Source of the DNA: Trichomonas tenax
Taxonomy: Eukaryota > Parabasalia > Trichomonadida > Trichomonadidae
Length of the DNA stretch: 33,237 nucleotides
Assembly: GCA_023091735.1 (NCBI GenBank)
Contig: JALKBU010000564.1
Location: 1-33,237 of the forward strand
Direction of reading: 5' to 3'
Position 1 is the stretch's first letter. The number at the start of each line of letters is the position of its first letter. This document shows positions 16,901 through 24,804 of the stretch, piece by piece. Under the pieces are notes generated by a model. It did not search any database, was not told the origin of the DNA, and was given only the letters and a program-made list of their open reading frames with translations. The position numbers and the translations under genes were made by a program.

Positions 16901-18629
16901 CGAGACAGATTCAGAGTCTAATAAACCAGAAGAAAAGAAAGAAGAGAAGAATAAATCTTCATCTAGTTCATCATCAAGTTCTTCCAGTTCGTCGAGTGAT
17001 GACGAAAAGAAGAAATCTGATGATGAGAAGAAAGAGGATGAAAAGAAGAAAGAGGAAGAAGTCAAAAATAAAGATGTTGAGCTTCACAAATCTTCTTCAG
17101 GTGATATCAAGATCGAAAATTCCGATGATGAAAAGAAGGAAAAGAAGGAAAAGAAAAAATCTGATGAAGAAAAGAAAGATGATTCTTCTGTTTCCATTGC
17201 TGGATTATCTTCTGATGACAAAAAGCCAAAGGAAGAGCCAGTTAAAGAAGAACCAAAGCCAGAAGAAAAGCCACAAGAAAAGGAAATTGCTCCACCTCCA
17301 GAATCTAAGCAAGAAGCACCAGCTCCAAGAATGGGTCTTAGAGACATCATAATGAACATGAAACCAGAAGAGATTAAGCCACAACAGAAGGAACCAGAGA
17401 AAGAAGAAAAAGTTAAATCTTCAAGTTCATCAGCGAGTATTGCACTTGAATCTGATTCAGACTCAAAGGATGCTAAACCAAAGGCTTCACCTGAAAAGAA
17501 ATCAGATGATTCTGATGTCAGCATCGCATTTGAATCATCAGAAGATGAAAAGCCAAAGGAAGAAAAGAAGAAATCTTCATCATTTTCAAGCATATCAGAA
17601 TCAGAGCCTGTTAAACAAGAAGTTGATGAGAAACCGAAGACAATATCAGACAAACTTCTTGAAAAACCAGCTGAACAGCCAAAGCCAATGGCACCTCTCT
17701 TAGCGAGAACGCTCAATGACAAACCAAAGGAGGAAGAAAAGCCTCCGGAGAAACTCGAAATGAGAGATGTTAAAGTTGACAATCTTCCCGACAAACCTAA
17801 AGAAGAACCAAAACCAATGGCTCCAATATTGAATAGAATGGTTGAACCAGAGCCACCTAAACCACAAGAACCGGAAAAGAAGTCTTCGTCATCATCAGAT
17901 GTTGAAGTCGAGAAAGATGATGAAGAAAAGCAACCAGAGAAATTAGAAATCAAAGATGCTCTTGTTGACAATCTTCTTGAGAAACCAAAGCCAATGGCTC
18001 CATTATTAAGCAGAATGGTTGAACCAGAACAGCTAAAGCCGAAGGAACCAGAGCCAGTTAAGAAAGTTTCATCATCATCAGATGTTGAAGTTGAAAAAGA
18101 TGAAGAAGAGAAACCTAAAGAAGAACCAAAGGCTGAAATGAGAGATTTCAATATGGATAATCTCCTCAACAAACCTAAGGAAGAACCAAAGCCAATATCA
18201 TCTCTTTTGGGAAGAATGTTCGCTCCAAAGCCGATGGAAGAAAACAAGAATGTTGATACAAGTCTTAACATGAAGGATGAAGTTAAAGAAGCCGACAAAA
18301 AGCTTCAAGCTCCACCAGCTGATAATAATTTGTTACCAACATTCAGATCAGAGAATGTTGAGAAGAATAAGAACGAAAACGAAAAATTGCTTCCAGCATT
18401 TCAGCATCGTAATATCGACGAAGAATCTGCTAAAGAAGAGCCGAAACCAAAGCCAAATGTTTCATTTGTCATTCCTGAGAACGACCAGAAGAAGGAGGAA
18501 AGCTCAGAGTCAGTATCTATGGAATTCGATTCATCTTCATCCGATGCCAAACCAGAGAACAAGGATAAGAAGAAAGATGATTCATCTGAAGGTGACGTCG
18601 CCATTGATTCAAGTGATGAATACTTCTAA
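13977..18629 (+). CDS. Coiled-coil + RRM + Ser/Lys/Glu repeat protein
   Basis: The 1550-residue protein has three parts. Residues ~1-50 are basic and Ser/Arg-rich. Residues ~60-310 form coiled coil (EENKALQEEVNSLQKRY-like heptads). Residues ~324-396 look like one RRM: FVIYVSP as RNP2-like strand, ARLKFH as RNP1-like strand, then a TLAGKQIVVSW end. The remaining ~1150 residues are poly-Ser blocks alternating with KEEEKKEE tracts. Within them two short modules recur: about twelve LGLRD-type units (for example LGLRDAVEKSL, LGFRDLLTQ, MGLRDIIMNM, LEMRDVKVDNL) and four PKP-MAPLL-R-type units (17680, 17812, 17990, 18190). Hydrophobic triplets followed by Ser/Asp/Glu (DIVFETDSES, SIALESDSDS, DVSIAFESSEDE) resemble SUMO-interacting motifs. 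It may be an RNA-linked scaffold. It ends in SSDEYF with stop TAAA. The function is inferred from domains only. Confidence 0.85.
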   Translation: MDDFSFRRLREMDDLTYNQAYDRPKKFRSASARSEKSPRQATSARRSNYEPSGRDFNAAQGAELREEEYVLDQKMRLITENKALQEEVNSLQKRYDRLQQKHNSKIESDRIYAGMFSDEPDRIYQNIEQREMTAEIVKMQRESQELANRINFLQREFSANSIADLKVEARQSLQKYNDNLEKYRSTQAELHAVEREIEEFKLGMLYESVSEQRQLISELRNQLTRQKAKYKRNKQDIQELGMAQEGQKVQLRGEVQRNPKVLKLQEKFKEKEQKYKKKTQELSQLLSNNRQEVNNERAKLALEAYKQQQQQNQQKPAEKRPMPANFVIYVSPVSEEVTAKGLKLVFREFNVAKVAIKDGIARLKFHLKRNAQQAIDRKNGSTLAGKQIVVSWDKPRTDFTALSSAKSEKSGKKVQMKPEDFNSEPSDFDEKEKQASSSSVKKPKEETPKKPENIGQILRDAFNPPEEKKEEEKHDEAFASSSDKEDEKPKEEEKALPEEKKEEKKKSSSSSSSSEEKKEEEIGFDSSSSSSSKKEEEKKEEPKPDLSLRAAVDKKLEEPKKEDEDESVHWDSSSSSKKKEEEKQEEQPKLGLRDAVEKSLQPEEKKEEEKKDAFDFSSSSSKKKEEEPKLDLQQAVAKNLEPEKKSDDDNDNLFDSLLHEEEKKPEEPKPLGFRSLMIQNLNGANNNENKPEERALEVKPEESKQEEPKPAEEPKKSSFSSSSSSDEKPKEEEKKVSSSSSDVENPIESEKEEEKPKEEEKPLKLGFRDLLTQPKQEPVEEKATEEPKKEEEPKKEEEEKKEEPKKSSSSSDDEKKEEKKKSSSSSSSSSSSSSDDEKDKEEKKEKEKLKSSSSVCSIKIESEKEEEKTKEEAKPQEQDMSLINLIMGQPKEEEKPKSPSSSDVEKDIPVNEEPKKDEPLKLGLRNLLTNPPPQQQPKEEPNEEEKKEEPKKPSDDVEKQKDVEIKESSSADIVFETDSESNKPEEKKEEKNKSSSSSSSSSSSSSSDDEKKKSDDEKKEDEKKKEEEVKNKDVELHKSSSGDIKIENSDDEKKEKKEKKKSDEEKKDDSSVSIAGLSSDDKKPKEEPVKEEPKPEEKPQEKEIAPPPESKQEAPAPRMGLRDIIMNMKPEEIKPQQKEPEKEEKVKSSSSSASIALESDSDSKDAKPKASPEKKSDDSDVSIAFESSEDEKPKEEKKKSSSFSSISESEPVKQEVDEKPKTISDKLLEKPAEQPKPMAPLLARTLNDKPKEEEKPPEKLEMRDVKVDNLPDKPKEEPKPMAPILNRMVEPEPPKPQEPEKKSSSSSDVEVEKDDEEKQPEKLEIKDALVDNLLEKPKPMAPLLSRMVEPEQLKPKEPEPVKKVSSSSDVEVEKDEEEKPKEEPKAEMRDFNMDNLLNKPKEEPKPISSLLGRMFAPKPMEENKNVDTSLNMKDEVKEADKKLQAPPADNNLLPTFRSENVEKNKNENEKLLPAFQHRNIDEESAKEEPKPKPNVSFVIPENDQKKEESSESVSMEFDSSSSDAKPENKDKKKDDSSEGDVAIDSSDEYF
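15240..18600 (+). repeat. Polypurine-biased low-complexity coding repeat
   Basis: The coding strand is dominated by GAA/GAG/AAG codons interrupted by TCA/TCT serine runs, giving 3.3 kb of strong purine strand asymmetry. Slippage of GAAGAA and TCATCA units is the likely origin of the length of the protein tail. Long frames on the opposite strand here are by-products. Confidence 0.8.
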
Positions 18630-18691
18630 ATATTTTTTGTTTATTTTGTTTAATTGTATCGTATTTAATAGTATAAATAAAGTTTTATTTT

Positions 18692-19270
18692 TTATAGTAA
18701 AAAGACCAACAATAGAACAAAATTAATTCTCCAAATTTGAAAATTTTGTCGACATGATTTCATTGGAATAGAATCAGTTAAAAAATCAATCCAAGAGACA
18801 TACATACCATCTGTCGACTTTCCATTTCTGTAGTCTGTTATTCTTAGTCTAAAATATCTATATTTCGAAGTTAAATTCGATGAAAAAACAGTATCTAAAC
18901 TTGAATTATCGATTCTTGTGGAATTATTTTCGCTGAAAAATGTTTCATAATTTAAGTTATCATTAGAAAGCTCTAAAGAAAATGATGGAGGAGCGTATGA
19001 CCATGGATATCCCATAATAGGTTGTTTTGGAACTCCTCGAATTCTTATATCTTTAATATATATTGGCTTTTTCAAGTCTATTATAATGCAATTATTTGGC
19101 TTTGTGTATGTAAACCATTTGTGACTGCTATTTGCTTCACATAGCTTTGTTGCATCAAATGATGTTATTTCTGGAAAAGTTTTAATGTCAACAATGCCTT
19201 TTGATACCAAATTCGGTCCATATTGAGATCTTAGATATGAGAAATAGTAAACATCAATTGCTATTTCATT
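18692..19270 (-). pseudogene. Discoidin (F5/8 type C)-like gene remnant
   Basis: The minus-strand frame encodes about 190 residues with a galactose-binding-like beta-sandwich pattern: KIITxxxS-like start (VDIKTFPEITSFDATKLCEANSSHKWFTY), a CIIIDLKKPIYIKDIRIRG strand pair, SFSLELSNDNLNYETF, and YRYFRLRITDYRNGK near the end. Such domains bind glycans or membranes. There is no ATG: the first in-frame start candidate is TTG at 19210, but homology-like sequence (YYFSYLRSQYGPNL) continues upstream to a TGA at 19271-19273. Further coding-like residues (FDSFHDV) sit before that TGA in the same frame. I therefore call it a 5'-broken copy. The C-terminal end (FVLLLVFLL) is hydrophobic. Confidence 0.5.
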
Positions 19271-19294
19271 TCAAACATCATGAAATGAATCAAA

Positions 19295-19838
19295 CAAAAA
19301 AATAATTTTACATGGCAAGTTTCTTTCTTTTTTGGCATGATTTTTTTACATGTCAGAAATATTCTCATATATACTCAAACTATGATTTTAATATAACTAT
19401 GGTACTAAATAAGTGATGAAATATAACATAAAATTTTATACTTTTTAACGACCTATTACTTATTTTGTTTGTGATCAATTTCATCAAATCAATATTTTCA
19501 TTATATCAGATATTTCAGTGTGAGAATGAGATGTAATCATTATAAATATGAGATTGATAAATACACAATATTGCATAATTAAAAATAATTTTTGTTGAAA
19601 TTACCCTTGATTTTCGACCTTTGCATCCACTGTGAAAACAAAAAAATGTTAATTTTTTGGGTTTAGATAAGAAATTTTCGATTTTAAATCAGCCATTAAT
19701 ATAGAGCTGTAATATATCTATTAAAATGTTTTTGTTTTTTCTTGTGCGAAATCTTGCAAATAGATTATATTAGAGATGGATTATATGAATATATCATTAA
19801 AAATACCATTTGAATAATAAAGTGAAAAATTAAAAAGC
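19295..19838. other. Non-coding spacer with a TTTACATG pair
   Basis: The region is AT-rich and holds TTTACATGGCA (19307-19317) and TTTACATGTCA (19345-19355), 38 bases apart. No gene is seen. Confidence 0.5.
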
Positions 19839-19966
19839 CAACAATCTCCCGCTCTGTTCTTGTTGAAAGTCTGCAGGATAGTTGTATTCAGCACGTGCGT
19901 CCTCAAGTCAGCGATTCTCGTTGCAAGAAAGTATCCGAGCACATTCTTCTTCACGTCACATAAGTG
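19839..19966 (-). pseudogene. Coding-like relic abutting the inverted-repeat element
   Basis: Read on the minus strand from 19966, this GC-richer patch gives a protein-like frame beginning HLCDVKKNVLGYFLATRIAD and later TTILQTFNKNRAGD, with G/C-rich third codon positions unlike the neighbouring spacer. It has no start codon and stops being protein-like near 19840. Its upstream end coincides with the left end of the long inverted-repeat element (19965), and the frame meets a stop inside that element. I do not recognise the parent gene. Confidence 0.4.
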
Positions 19967-20213
19967 CTTTTAGTAAATACATCACATGTGTCATATAAAA
20001 TTATAGATTATTGTGAAGTTTTCACATTTTAGATCGAAAATTAAAATCTCATATCGAATATTTTATAGATGTAAAGCATTTGAACTCATACGTATAACTT
20101 ATATCCCAATAGCTTGCATATCCTATATAGTTATACAAATATTTGATTATTTATATATGATATCTGAGATTTGGGCAAAAAAACATGGTAATCGTCCAAA
20201 GTAAAACAATATT
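19965..20213 (+). repeat. Left terminal inverted repeat
   Basis: 249-base left arm of the inverted-repeat element, starting TGCTTTTAG and ending at AAAACAATATT. Confidence 0.85.
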
Positions 20214-20601
20214 TATATATGTTACATCTGCATTATCTTATCACATGGTTTATAGTTCATAAATATAAAATTTTAAAAATTATTCAACTTTTTCAAAAAT
20301 TAGTTCATTTTCCAACTAAACCTATGTAACACTTATCTATGTCTCATATATATTGACATATTATGTGCAATTTATATTGTTCACGATAATGATGTAAGAT
20401 GCAACTGCATTTACATAGTTTTTTTTTACTTCTAGCATATAAATCTTTGAAAGAATAGCATAAATCGTTCTTACTTATCGGTAGTAATGCTATGATATGA
20501 AAAACATTTATTTTTATGCATGGATCTATTGAATGTTTTTAAAAATCGAAATTTCAATAAAATATATATGCACATATCAACGAAACAATGTATAGTATGT
20601 T

Positions 20602-20851
20602 AATATTGTTTTACTTTGGACGATTACCATGTTTTTTTTGCCCAAATCTCAGATATCATATATAAATAATCAAATATTTGTATAACTATATAGGATATGC
20701 AAGCTATTGGGATATAAGTTATACGTATGAGTTCAAATGCTTTACATCTATAAAATATTCGATATGAGATTTTAATTTTCGATCTAAAATGTGAAAACTT
20801 CACAATAATCTATAATTTTATATGACACATGTGATGTATTTACTAAAAGCA
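20602..20851 (-). repeat. Right terminal inverted repeat
   Basis: 250-base right arm, starting AATATTGTTTTAC and ending CTAAAAGCA, differing from the left arm by one extra T in a T-run. Confidence 0.85.
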
Positions 20852-21086
20852 GCCTTGCTATATCAAGTTAAGTGTCAAAATGTCAAATGTAAAGTATCAG
20901 AATGACAAATATCGAAACAATGGTTCATAACAGGGCATGTTTTTGGATCCATGATGTAAGAATATTTTTAATTTAATATATTTTGGACGAATGTGCATTT
21001 TATGTATATAGCGATAATTTACGCTGTCGGGTATATTTAAGAGTCACAAAAAGTGACATCTTTACATTGCGGTTAGAAATATGTTT

Positions 21087-21097
21087 TGACATGTAAA
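21087..21097 (-). repeat. TTTACATGTCA element (minus strand)
   Basis: Exact reverse-complement copy of the recurrent element, 15 bases upstream of the heptad-repeat small ORF. Confidence 0.5.
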
Positions 21098-21111
21098 GTC
21101 TGCCATTAACA

Positions 21112-21255
21112 ATGGTTGTTCTATTAAGCTTGATGGGCGTTCTAACAAGCTTAATAGACGCTTTAACAAGCTTGATAGATTCTCTAATAAGATTTGCAGA
21201 TGCTATAACAAGTTTAATTGAACTTATAAATAATAAGCAAATGTATACTTTATAA
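21112..21255 (+). CDS. 47-residue heptad-repeat peptide ORF
   Basis: An ATG at 21112 opens a 47-codon frame built of seven-residue units such as VLTSLID, ALTSLID, SLIRFAD and AITSLIE, ending with TAA at 21253-21255. The pattern places Leu/Ile at regular heptad positions and would form a short amphipathic or coiled-coil helix. At the DNA level it is a 21-nt tandem repeat of five units. A CCATTAACA box resembling a weak initiator precedes the ATG, and a TTTACATGTCA copy lies just before that. It is too short to place in a family and may be fortuitous, but frame maintenance across all repeats is notable. Confidence 0.4.
   Translation: MVVLLSLMGVLTSLIDALTSLIDSLIRFADAITSLIELINNKQMYTL
21120..21224 (+). 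repeat. Five 21-nt tandem repeats
   Basis: Five degenerate 21-base units follow the pattern TCTAACAAGCTTGATAGAYGC. The first three share AAGCTT in phase; the last two are more diverged (AAGATT, AAGTTT). Confidence 0.65.
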
Positions 21256-22312
21256 ATAAACCAATTTTACATATCAAGATGAAATATATTTGCCATGTAA
21301 ATACGTCACTTTTCATAACTCTTTATTATACCCAACATAATGGCATTTCGATGAATAAATTATCTAAAGATAAAATTAATCTCAAAGCTCAGAAAAAAAA
21401 ATTGAAGCCATCAAGATTTTTGCTAGATTTTGCTTTGCTTAGATGTTTTAAAGCTAATTTATTTCAATTAAAAATTTGAATGAGAAATTTTCAACTTTTT
21501 GAAAACTCGAAAAATTTTATATGAAGATAGAAAAACATATTATATAATGGAAATTTAAGTCAAAATTAATTGACCGATAACCCCTTCAATTAATGACCTA
21601 AATATCTCTCAAATAGTTTTCAATAATCTTACCGCGATAAAATCAATTTTTTGGCGATTTTATTGACAATATGATATAGACCATAAATCAATATATTTAT
21701 TTTCATTGAATTTTGTCCCGAATTTTTGATTGTTTTCTTTGTAAACTTCATTTTTTATAAATTCCTATCTGTAGTATTTCATGCAGATCATCGCCATTCA
21801 TTGTATATTTTAAAACTTTGAGATACGTGAGAGATTTGAAGTGTGTTTCATGTGTAATCGAAACAATGCGGAATATGGATTAATAATCGGATTGCTTAGA
21901 TTAAGATATCACATATCTGCTAAATGTTAAAGCTATATGTCAAAAATTTCACGCTGTTAGCAAGAACAAATCATGATATATTTAATTTTCTACAAATTAA
22001 AGCCTAGTACTGCTTAAGAAAGAAAAATTATTATCTGAATTATGTGTAGATGCTGCTGTAAAGTCAATTATAGTAAGAAATATGAATTTGAAGTCGATTA
22101 TTAAATTTGCAAACAAAATATCAATTATAGTAAGATAAAACTCAACAATAAGATATAAATCGTAGATTTCTATATATAATATAAAATAGAACCATATTAG
22201 TGATCTTATTGTTCAATGTCCAAAATATTATTTCATTCTTAGCTCAATCCACGGAAAGAAACTAAGTAAAAAGGTTAAGCTGAACTACTGGATATATGCA
22301 AATCAATGGTTC
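21256..22312. other. Non-coding AT-rich spacer
   Basis: About one kilobase without a convincing gene. A TGCCATGTAAA (minus-strand TTTACATGGCA) lies at 21291-21301. A 66-codon frame at 21279-21479 is Lys/Leu/Phe-rich and looks like chance. Confidence 0.45.
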
Positions 22313-23221
22313 TTACAATCTTTTAATATTAATTTCTTGAGGAATGATAACGTAAGCTAAGTTGCCTCTTGTTTCATTAACAGGATATTCTCCACCAGAA
22401 CAGTATGTTGGCAAGTGAGATCTCATTGCTTGTGTGAATAAATGATCATAAAGATATTGAATTCCTTTGAGATCGAAATCAGCGATTGAAAACTGGAACT
22501 GAGTACCAATAAAACGATCTGGATGCTGTATATTGTTTTTGAAGAAGTAGCACATCATGCAGTTAAAGTTTTTATCGCCTAATAAGTATTTCACGTCATT
22601 GTAAAGAAGATTTGAATCTTTCATCACTGTTTTTGTAATATCTCCAACAGCTTTGATGCAGCATTGATTAGTGCCATTGCAAACATCAGTAAACCTTACG
22701 GACGTATTACATTCAGAGAGAAAAGCAAAACAAGCGGATTTCATTCCATATGAATTAGTATTATTGTTAATCGAAAGGAGAGTGATGCTGTTCATCAATC
22801 TGAAGTCAGTTTGTTCGAAGTATGGATTTGAAGAGCAATTATATGAAGATGTCGAATTAATTATAATTATTTTGCAATCAGCGTATACACAGTTGGCAAC
22901 AGCATGACTATACTCTTCTGAAACATAGCACATATAATAACATACAAATTCACTATAAAATTTTCCATTTGTCTTAAAAATTGCCGCACCTTCAACGGAT
23001 GAATGGCAGTTTTGGAACATACAATGATTTATAGACAAATTCGAATCGTTGATATGGTATATTGCTCCACCATATCCATTATATTGAATATTGATAAAAT
23101 TAGAGTCATGAACGCTGACCGATTCACCGATATCCATGTGCCTTGTGAATTTCATTCTTGGTGTGCTTAATGTTTCTGGAGATGTTGTCAATATTTCACC
23201 TGAAAACACATTCCAGAACAT
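22313..23221 (-). CDS. Pmp-like surface-protein family member, lacking a membrane anchor
   Basis: The 302-residue protein (first ATG at 23221; the frame is open to a TTG at 23236) carries the GGAI signature of beta-helix Pmp-like repeats seen in trichomonads: GYGGAIYHINDSNLSINHCMFQNCHSS, followed by EGAAIFKTNGKF. It has frequent CxxC-like cysteines and Asn/Ser-rich strands (IIIINSTSSYNCSSN). The opening MFWNVFSGEILTTSPETLSTPRMKFTR matches the non-cleaved start I expect for a related intracellular or unconventionally exported group: no signal peptide is evident. There is no C-terminal membrane span or cytoplasmic tail, so it is either a secreted or soluble member or a truncated one. A TCATTTT initiator sits 6-12 bases before the ATG, supporting expression. 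Confidence 0.65.
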   Translation of the reverse strand: MFWNVFSGEILTTSPETLSTPRMKFTRHMDIGESVSVHDSNFINIQYNGYGGAIYHINDSNLSINHCMFQNCHSSVEGAAIFKTNGKFYSEFVCYYMCYVSEEYSHAVANCVYADCKIIIINSTSSYNCSSNPYFEQTDFRLMNSITLLSINNNTNSYGMKSACFAFLSECNTSVRFTDVCNGTNQCCIKAVGDITKTVMKDSNLLYNDVKYLLGDKNFNCMMCYFFKNNIQHPDRFIGTQFQFSIADFDLKGIQYLYDHLFTQAMRSHLPTYCSGGEYPVNETRGNLAYVIIPQEINIKRL

Positions 23222-23226
23222 TTTGG

Positions 23227-23233
23227 AAAATGA
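23227..23233 (-). promoter_or_regulatory. Initiator-like box (TCATTTT)
   Basis: Minus-strand TCATTTT precedes the Pmp-like ATG at 23221 and would give a leader of about 10 nt. It is the reason for choosing 23221 over an upstream TTG. Confidence 0.6.
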
Positions 23234-23299
23234 CAAATAAAGTCTGAAATGTTATGTAAAGGCAATACCGATAATTATTCTCAGAAAATTTTGTAAATT

Positions 23300-23310
23300 T
23301 GCCACGTAAA
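23300..23310 (-). repeat. TTTACGTGGCA element
   Basis: Reverse-complement copy (TGCCACGTAAA on plus) 79 bases upstream of the Pmp-like ATG, in the same orientation as that gene. Confidence 0.5.
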
Positions 23311-23746
23311 TTAAATTCATTAAAAATTCATGTTCAATTTATTTCATTAATATCTCAATGCAACATTAGTATTCAGTTCTGATTAGTTATCATATAATTC
23401 TACTATAGAAGAAGATATGATTGATAAAATTATGAGTTTTTAATCATTGAGGTTTAGCTAAATAGTTAGTATTTTTCAAATCAATATTTTCCAACCTTTT
23501 CACTCCAAATCAAGCAAATAAAAAAATCTCTTGTCATCTAAAATTCAACAAAAAACAGATAATGATTGCTACAGATCTTCCATATTTATAGGATCTCTGC
23601 AGCGATAAATCGTAAATTCTAATATGGTTGAAAATTCTAATTGAAGAATCATGAGAAGAGAAATAAATCAAAATTTATAATCGCAGTTACATTTTGACAA
23701 GTAAAAGTCAGATTGTCAGAAATAAAAATTAGAATCAATATAACCG
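23311..23746. other. Divergent promoter spacer
   Basis: Non-coding AT-rich DNA between the divergent Pmp-like and CK2-like genes. The right end holds degenerate TTACATTTTGACA and AAGTAAAAGTCAG stretches that look like weakened relatives of the TTTACATG element. Confidence 0.4.
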
Positions 23747-23755
23747 CCTTTTTCA
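23747..23755 (+). promoter_or_regulatory. CCTTTTTCA core-promoter-like box
   Basis: CCTTTTTCA lies 5 bases before the kinase ATG. It combines a CCTTT box with the TCA of an initiator and resembles the arrangement before the gene at 12832. Confidence 0.5.
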
Positions 23756-23759
23756 AGAA

Positions 23760-24671
23760 ATGACTAGTCGAAGACCAGCGGGTGGCCCACGAAAGATTCC
23801 AGAAAAGCTGCCGGAGATCGACGGACTCAAGTACGGGAAGAAACTTGGCAAAGGACACTTCTCTGAAGTCTACGAAGGTAATTATAAAGGAAAAGAAGTC
23901 GCTATAAAAGTGATTGAGCGCGGCTCAGATCATCTCATATCGACAGAAATCGGACTTCTTGTTGATTTGCAGGGAATGCCGAACATTATTCAGTTCTATG
24001 AAATGTTTAAACTTGAAAACACTGTTTTGATATTCGAATTAGTCAAAAGCCTGAATCCAGATGATTTCTTTGACTATCTTACACCAGAAACACTTAAATT
24101 TGTTGTTAAATCTTTATGTACATCAACAAAAGCAACTCACAGCAAAGGAATCGTCCATAGAGACATCAAGTTGGCCAATATCATGGTCGGAAAGAAGTTC
24201 TCTGACCTCAAATTGATCGATTGGGGATGCGGCACAAAAATCTCTGATTCTATGTCACCAAAAGCTGGATCTCGCACCGTTAGATCGCCAGAAATGTTGC
24301 TCGGATACCGCGGATACAGAACAGCAGGTGATTGCTGGGCTGTTGGCGTTTTTATTTACGAGATCTTAACAGGTTCTTTCATTCCATGGAAAGCCAAAAC
24401 AAGTGTTGACGCACTCTTCAAGATGGCAAAGATCTTCGGTGGCAAGAATTTGCTTAACATTGCCGCAGATTATGACATTGAAGTCGACGAAGCTCTTCTT
24501 GAACTTGATAACATAAAGCAAGAGGCAACACTCGAAACGCACTTCTCAGATGACTGCGAAGATCTCTGTGATCCCGATTTAATCGATCTCATGAAGAAGC
24601 TCCTTGAAATCGATCCAGCGAAGCGCTATAACATGGATCAGGCATTAAGTCATCCATACTTTCATAAATAA
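23760..24671 (+). CDS. CK2-alpha-like Ser/Thr protein kinase
   Basis: The 303-residue protein is a CMGC-group kinase closest to casein kinase 2 alpha. Visible elements are the glycine loop GKGHFSEV (30-37), VAIK with catalytic Lys50, HRDIKLANIM (133-142, Asp135 and Asn140), and DWG (154-156), the CK2-specific replacement of DFG. Then come SRTVRSPEMLL (171-181; SPE replacing APE/GPE), DCWAVGVFIYEILTG, and the CMGC insert with MAKIFGGKNLLNIA. The C terminus DPAKRYNMDQALSHPYFHK is typical. It lacks the basic KKKK cluster of canonical CK2-alpha and is about 30-50 residues shorter, so it is either a divergent paralogue or a reduced orthologue. CK2 acts constitutively on acidic Ser/Thr sites such as those in the Ser/Glu-rich protein at 13977; that pairing is only a suggestion. 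Confidence 0.88.
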   Translation: MTSRRPAGGPRKIPEKLPEIDGLKYGKKLGKGHFSEVYEGNYKGKEVAIKVIERGSDHLISTEIGLLVDLQGMPNIIQFYEMFKLENTVLIFELVKSLNPDDFFDYLTPETLKFVVKSLCTSTKATHSKGIVHRDIKLANIMVGKKFSDLKLIDWGCGTKISDSMSPKAGSRTVRSPEMLLGYRGYRTAGDCWAVGVFIYEILTGSFIPWKAKTSVDALFKMAKIFGGKNLLNIAADYDIEVDEALLELDNIKQEATLETHFSDDCEDLCDPDLIDLMKKLLEIDPAKRYNMDQALSHPYFHK

Positions 24672-24804
24672 TGATAAATTGTTTGTCTATAGATAATAAT
24701 AAAGCTTACTATTCAACATTTATTTCCAAATTCAGCATTCTGAATAAATTCACCACTATTAATGATTCAACATTTTTTTCCAAATAATGATTGGAGAAAA
24801 TTTT

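Larger units (their letters stand above)
19965..20851. mobile_element. 887-bp element with 250-bp terminal inverted repeats
   Basis: The left arm (19965-20213) is the reverse complement of the right arm (20602-20851) over about 250 bases, with a single length difference (7 A against 8 T) as the only mismatch found by eye. The outer ends read TGCTTTTAGTAAATAC and GTATTTACTAAAAGCA. The 388-bp centre (20214-20601) is AT-rich and encodes nothing recognisable. No convincing target duplication is seen: the flanks are CATAAG and GCCTTG. The structure fits a non-autonomous DNA transposon, a foldback element or a MULE-type TIR element. Near-identity of the arms implies recent origin or gene conversion. 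A transcript through it would fold into a long double-stranded RNA. Confidence 0.85.

Noticed and set aside
17084..18298. 404-codon minus-strand ORF of Ser/Phe/Leu-rich sequence
   Set aside because: It is the antisense shadow of GAA/TCA repeats in the 1550-residue gene; the same holds for the frames at 15218, 16010 and 16640.
19961..20857. A TA target duplication inside the long inverted repeat, as for mariner
   Set aside because: The inverted repeat continues outward beyond the TA on both sides, so the TA is within the arms and not a target site.
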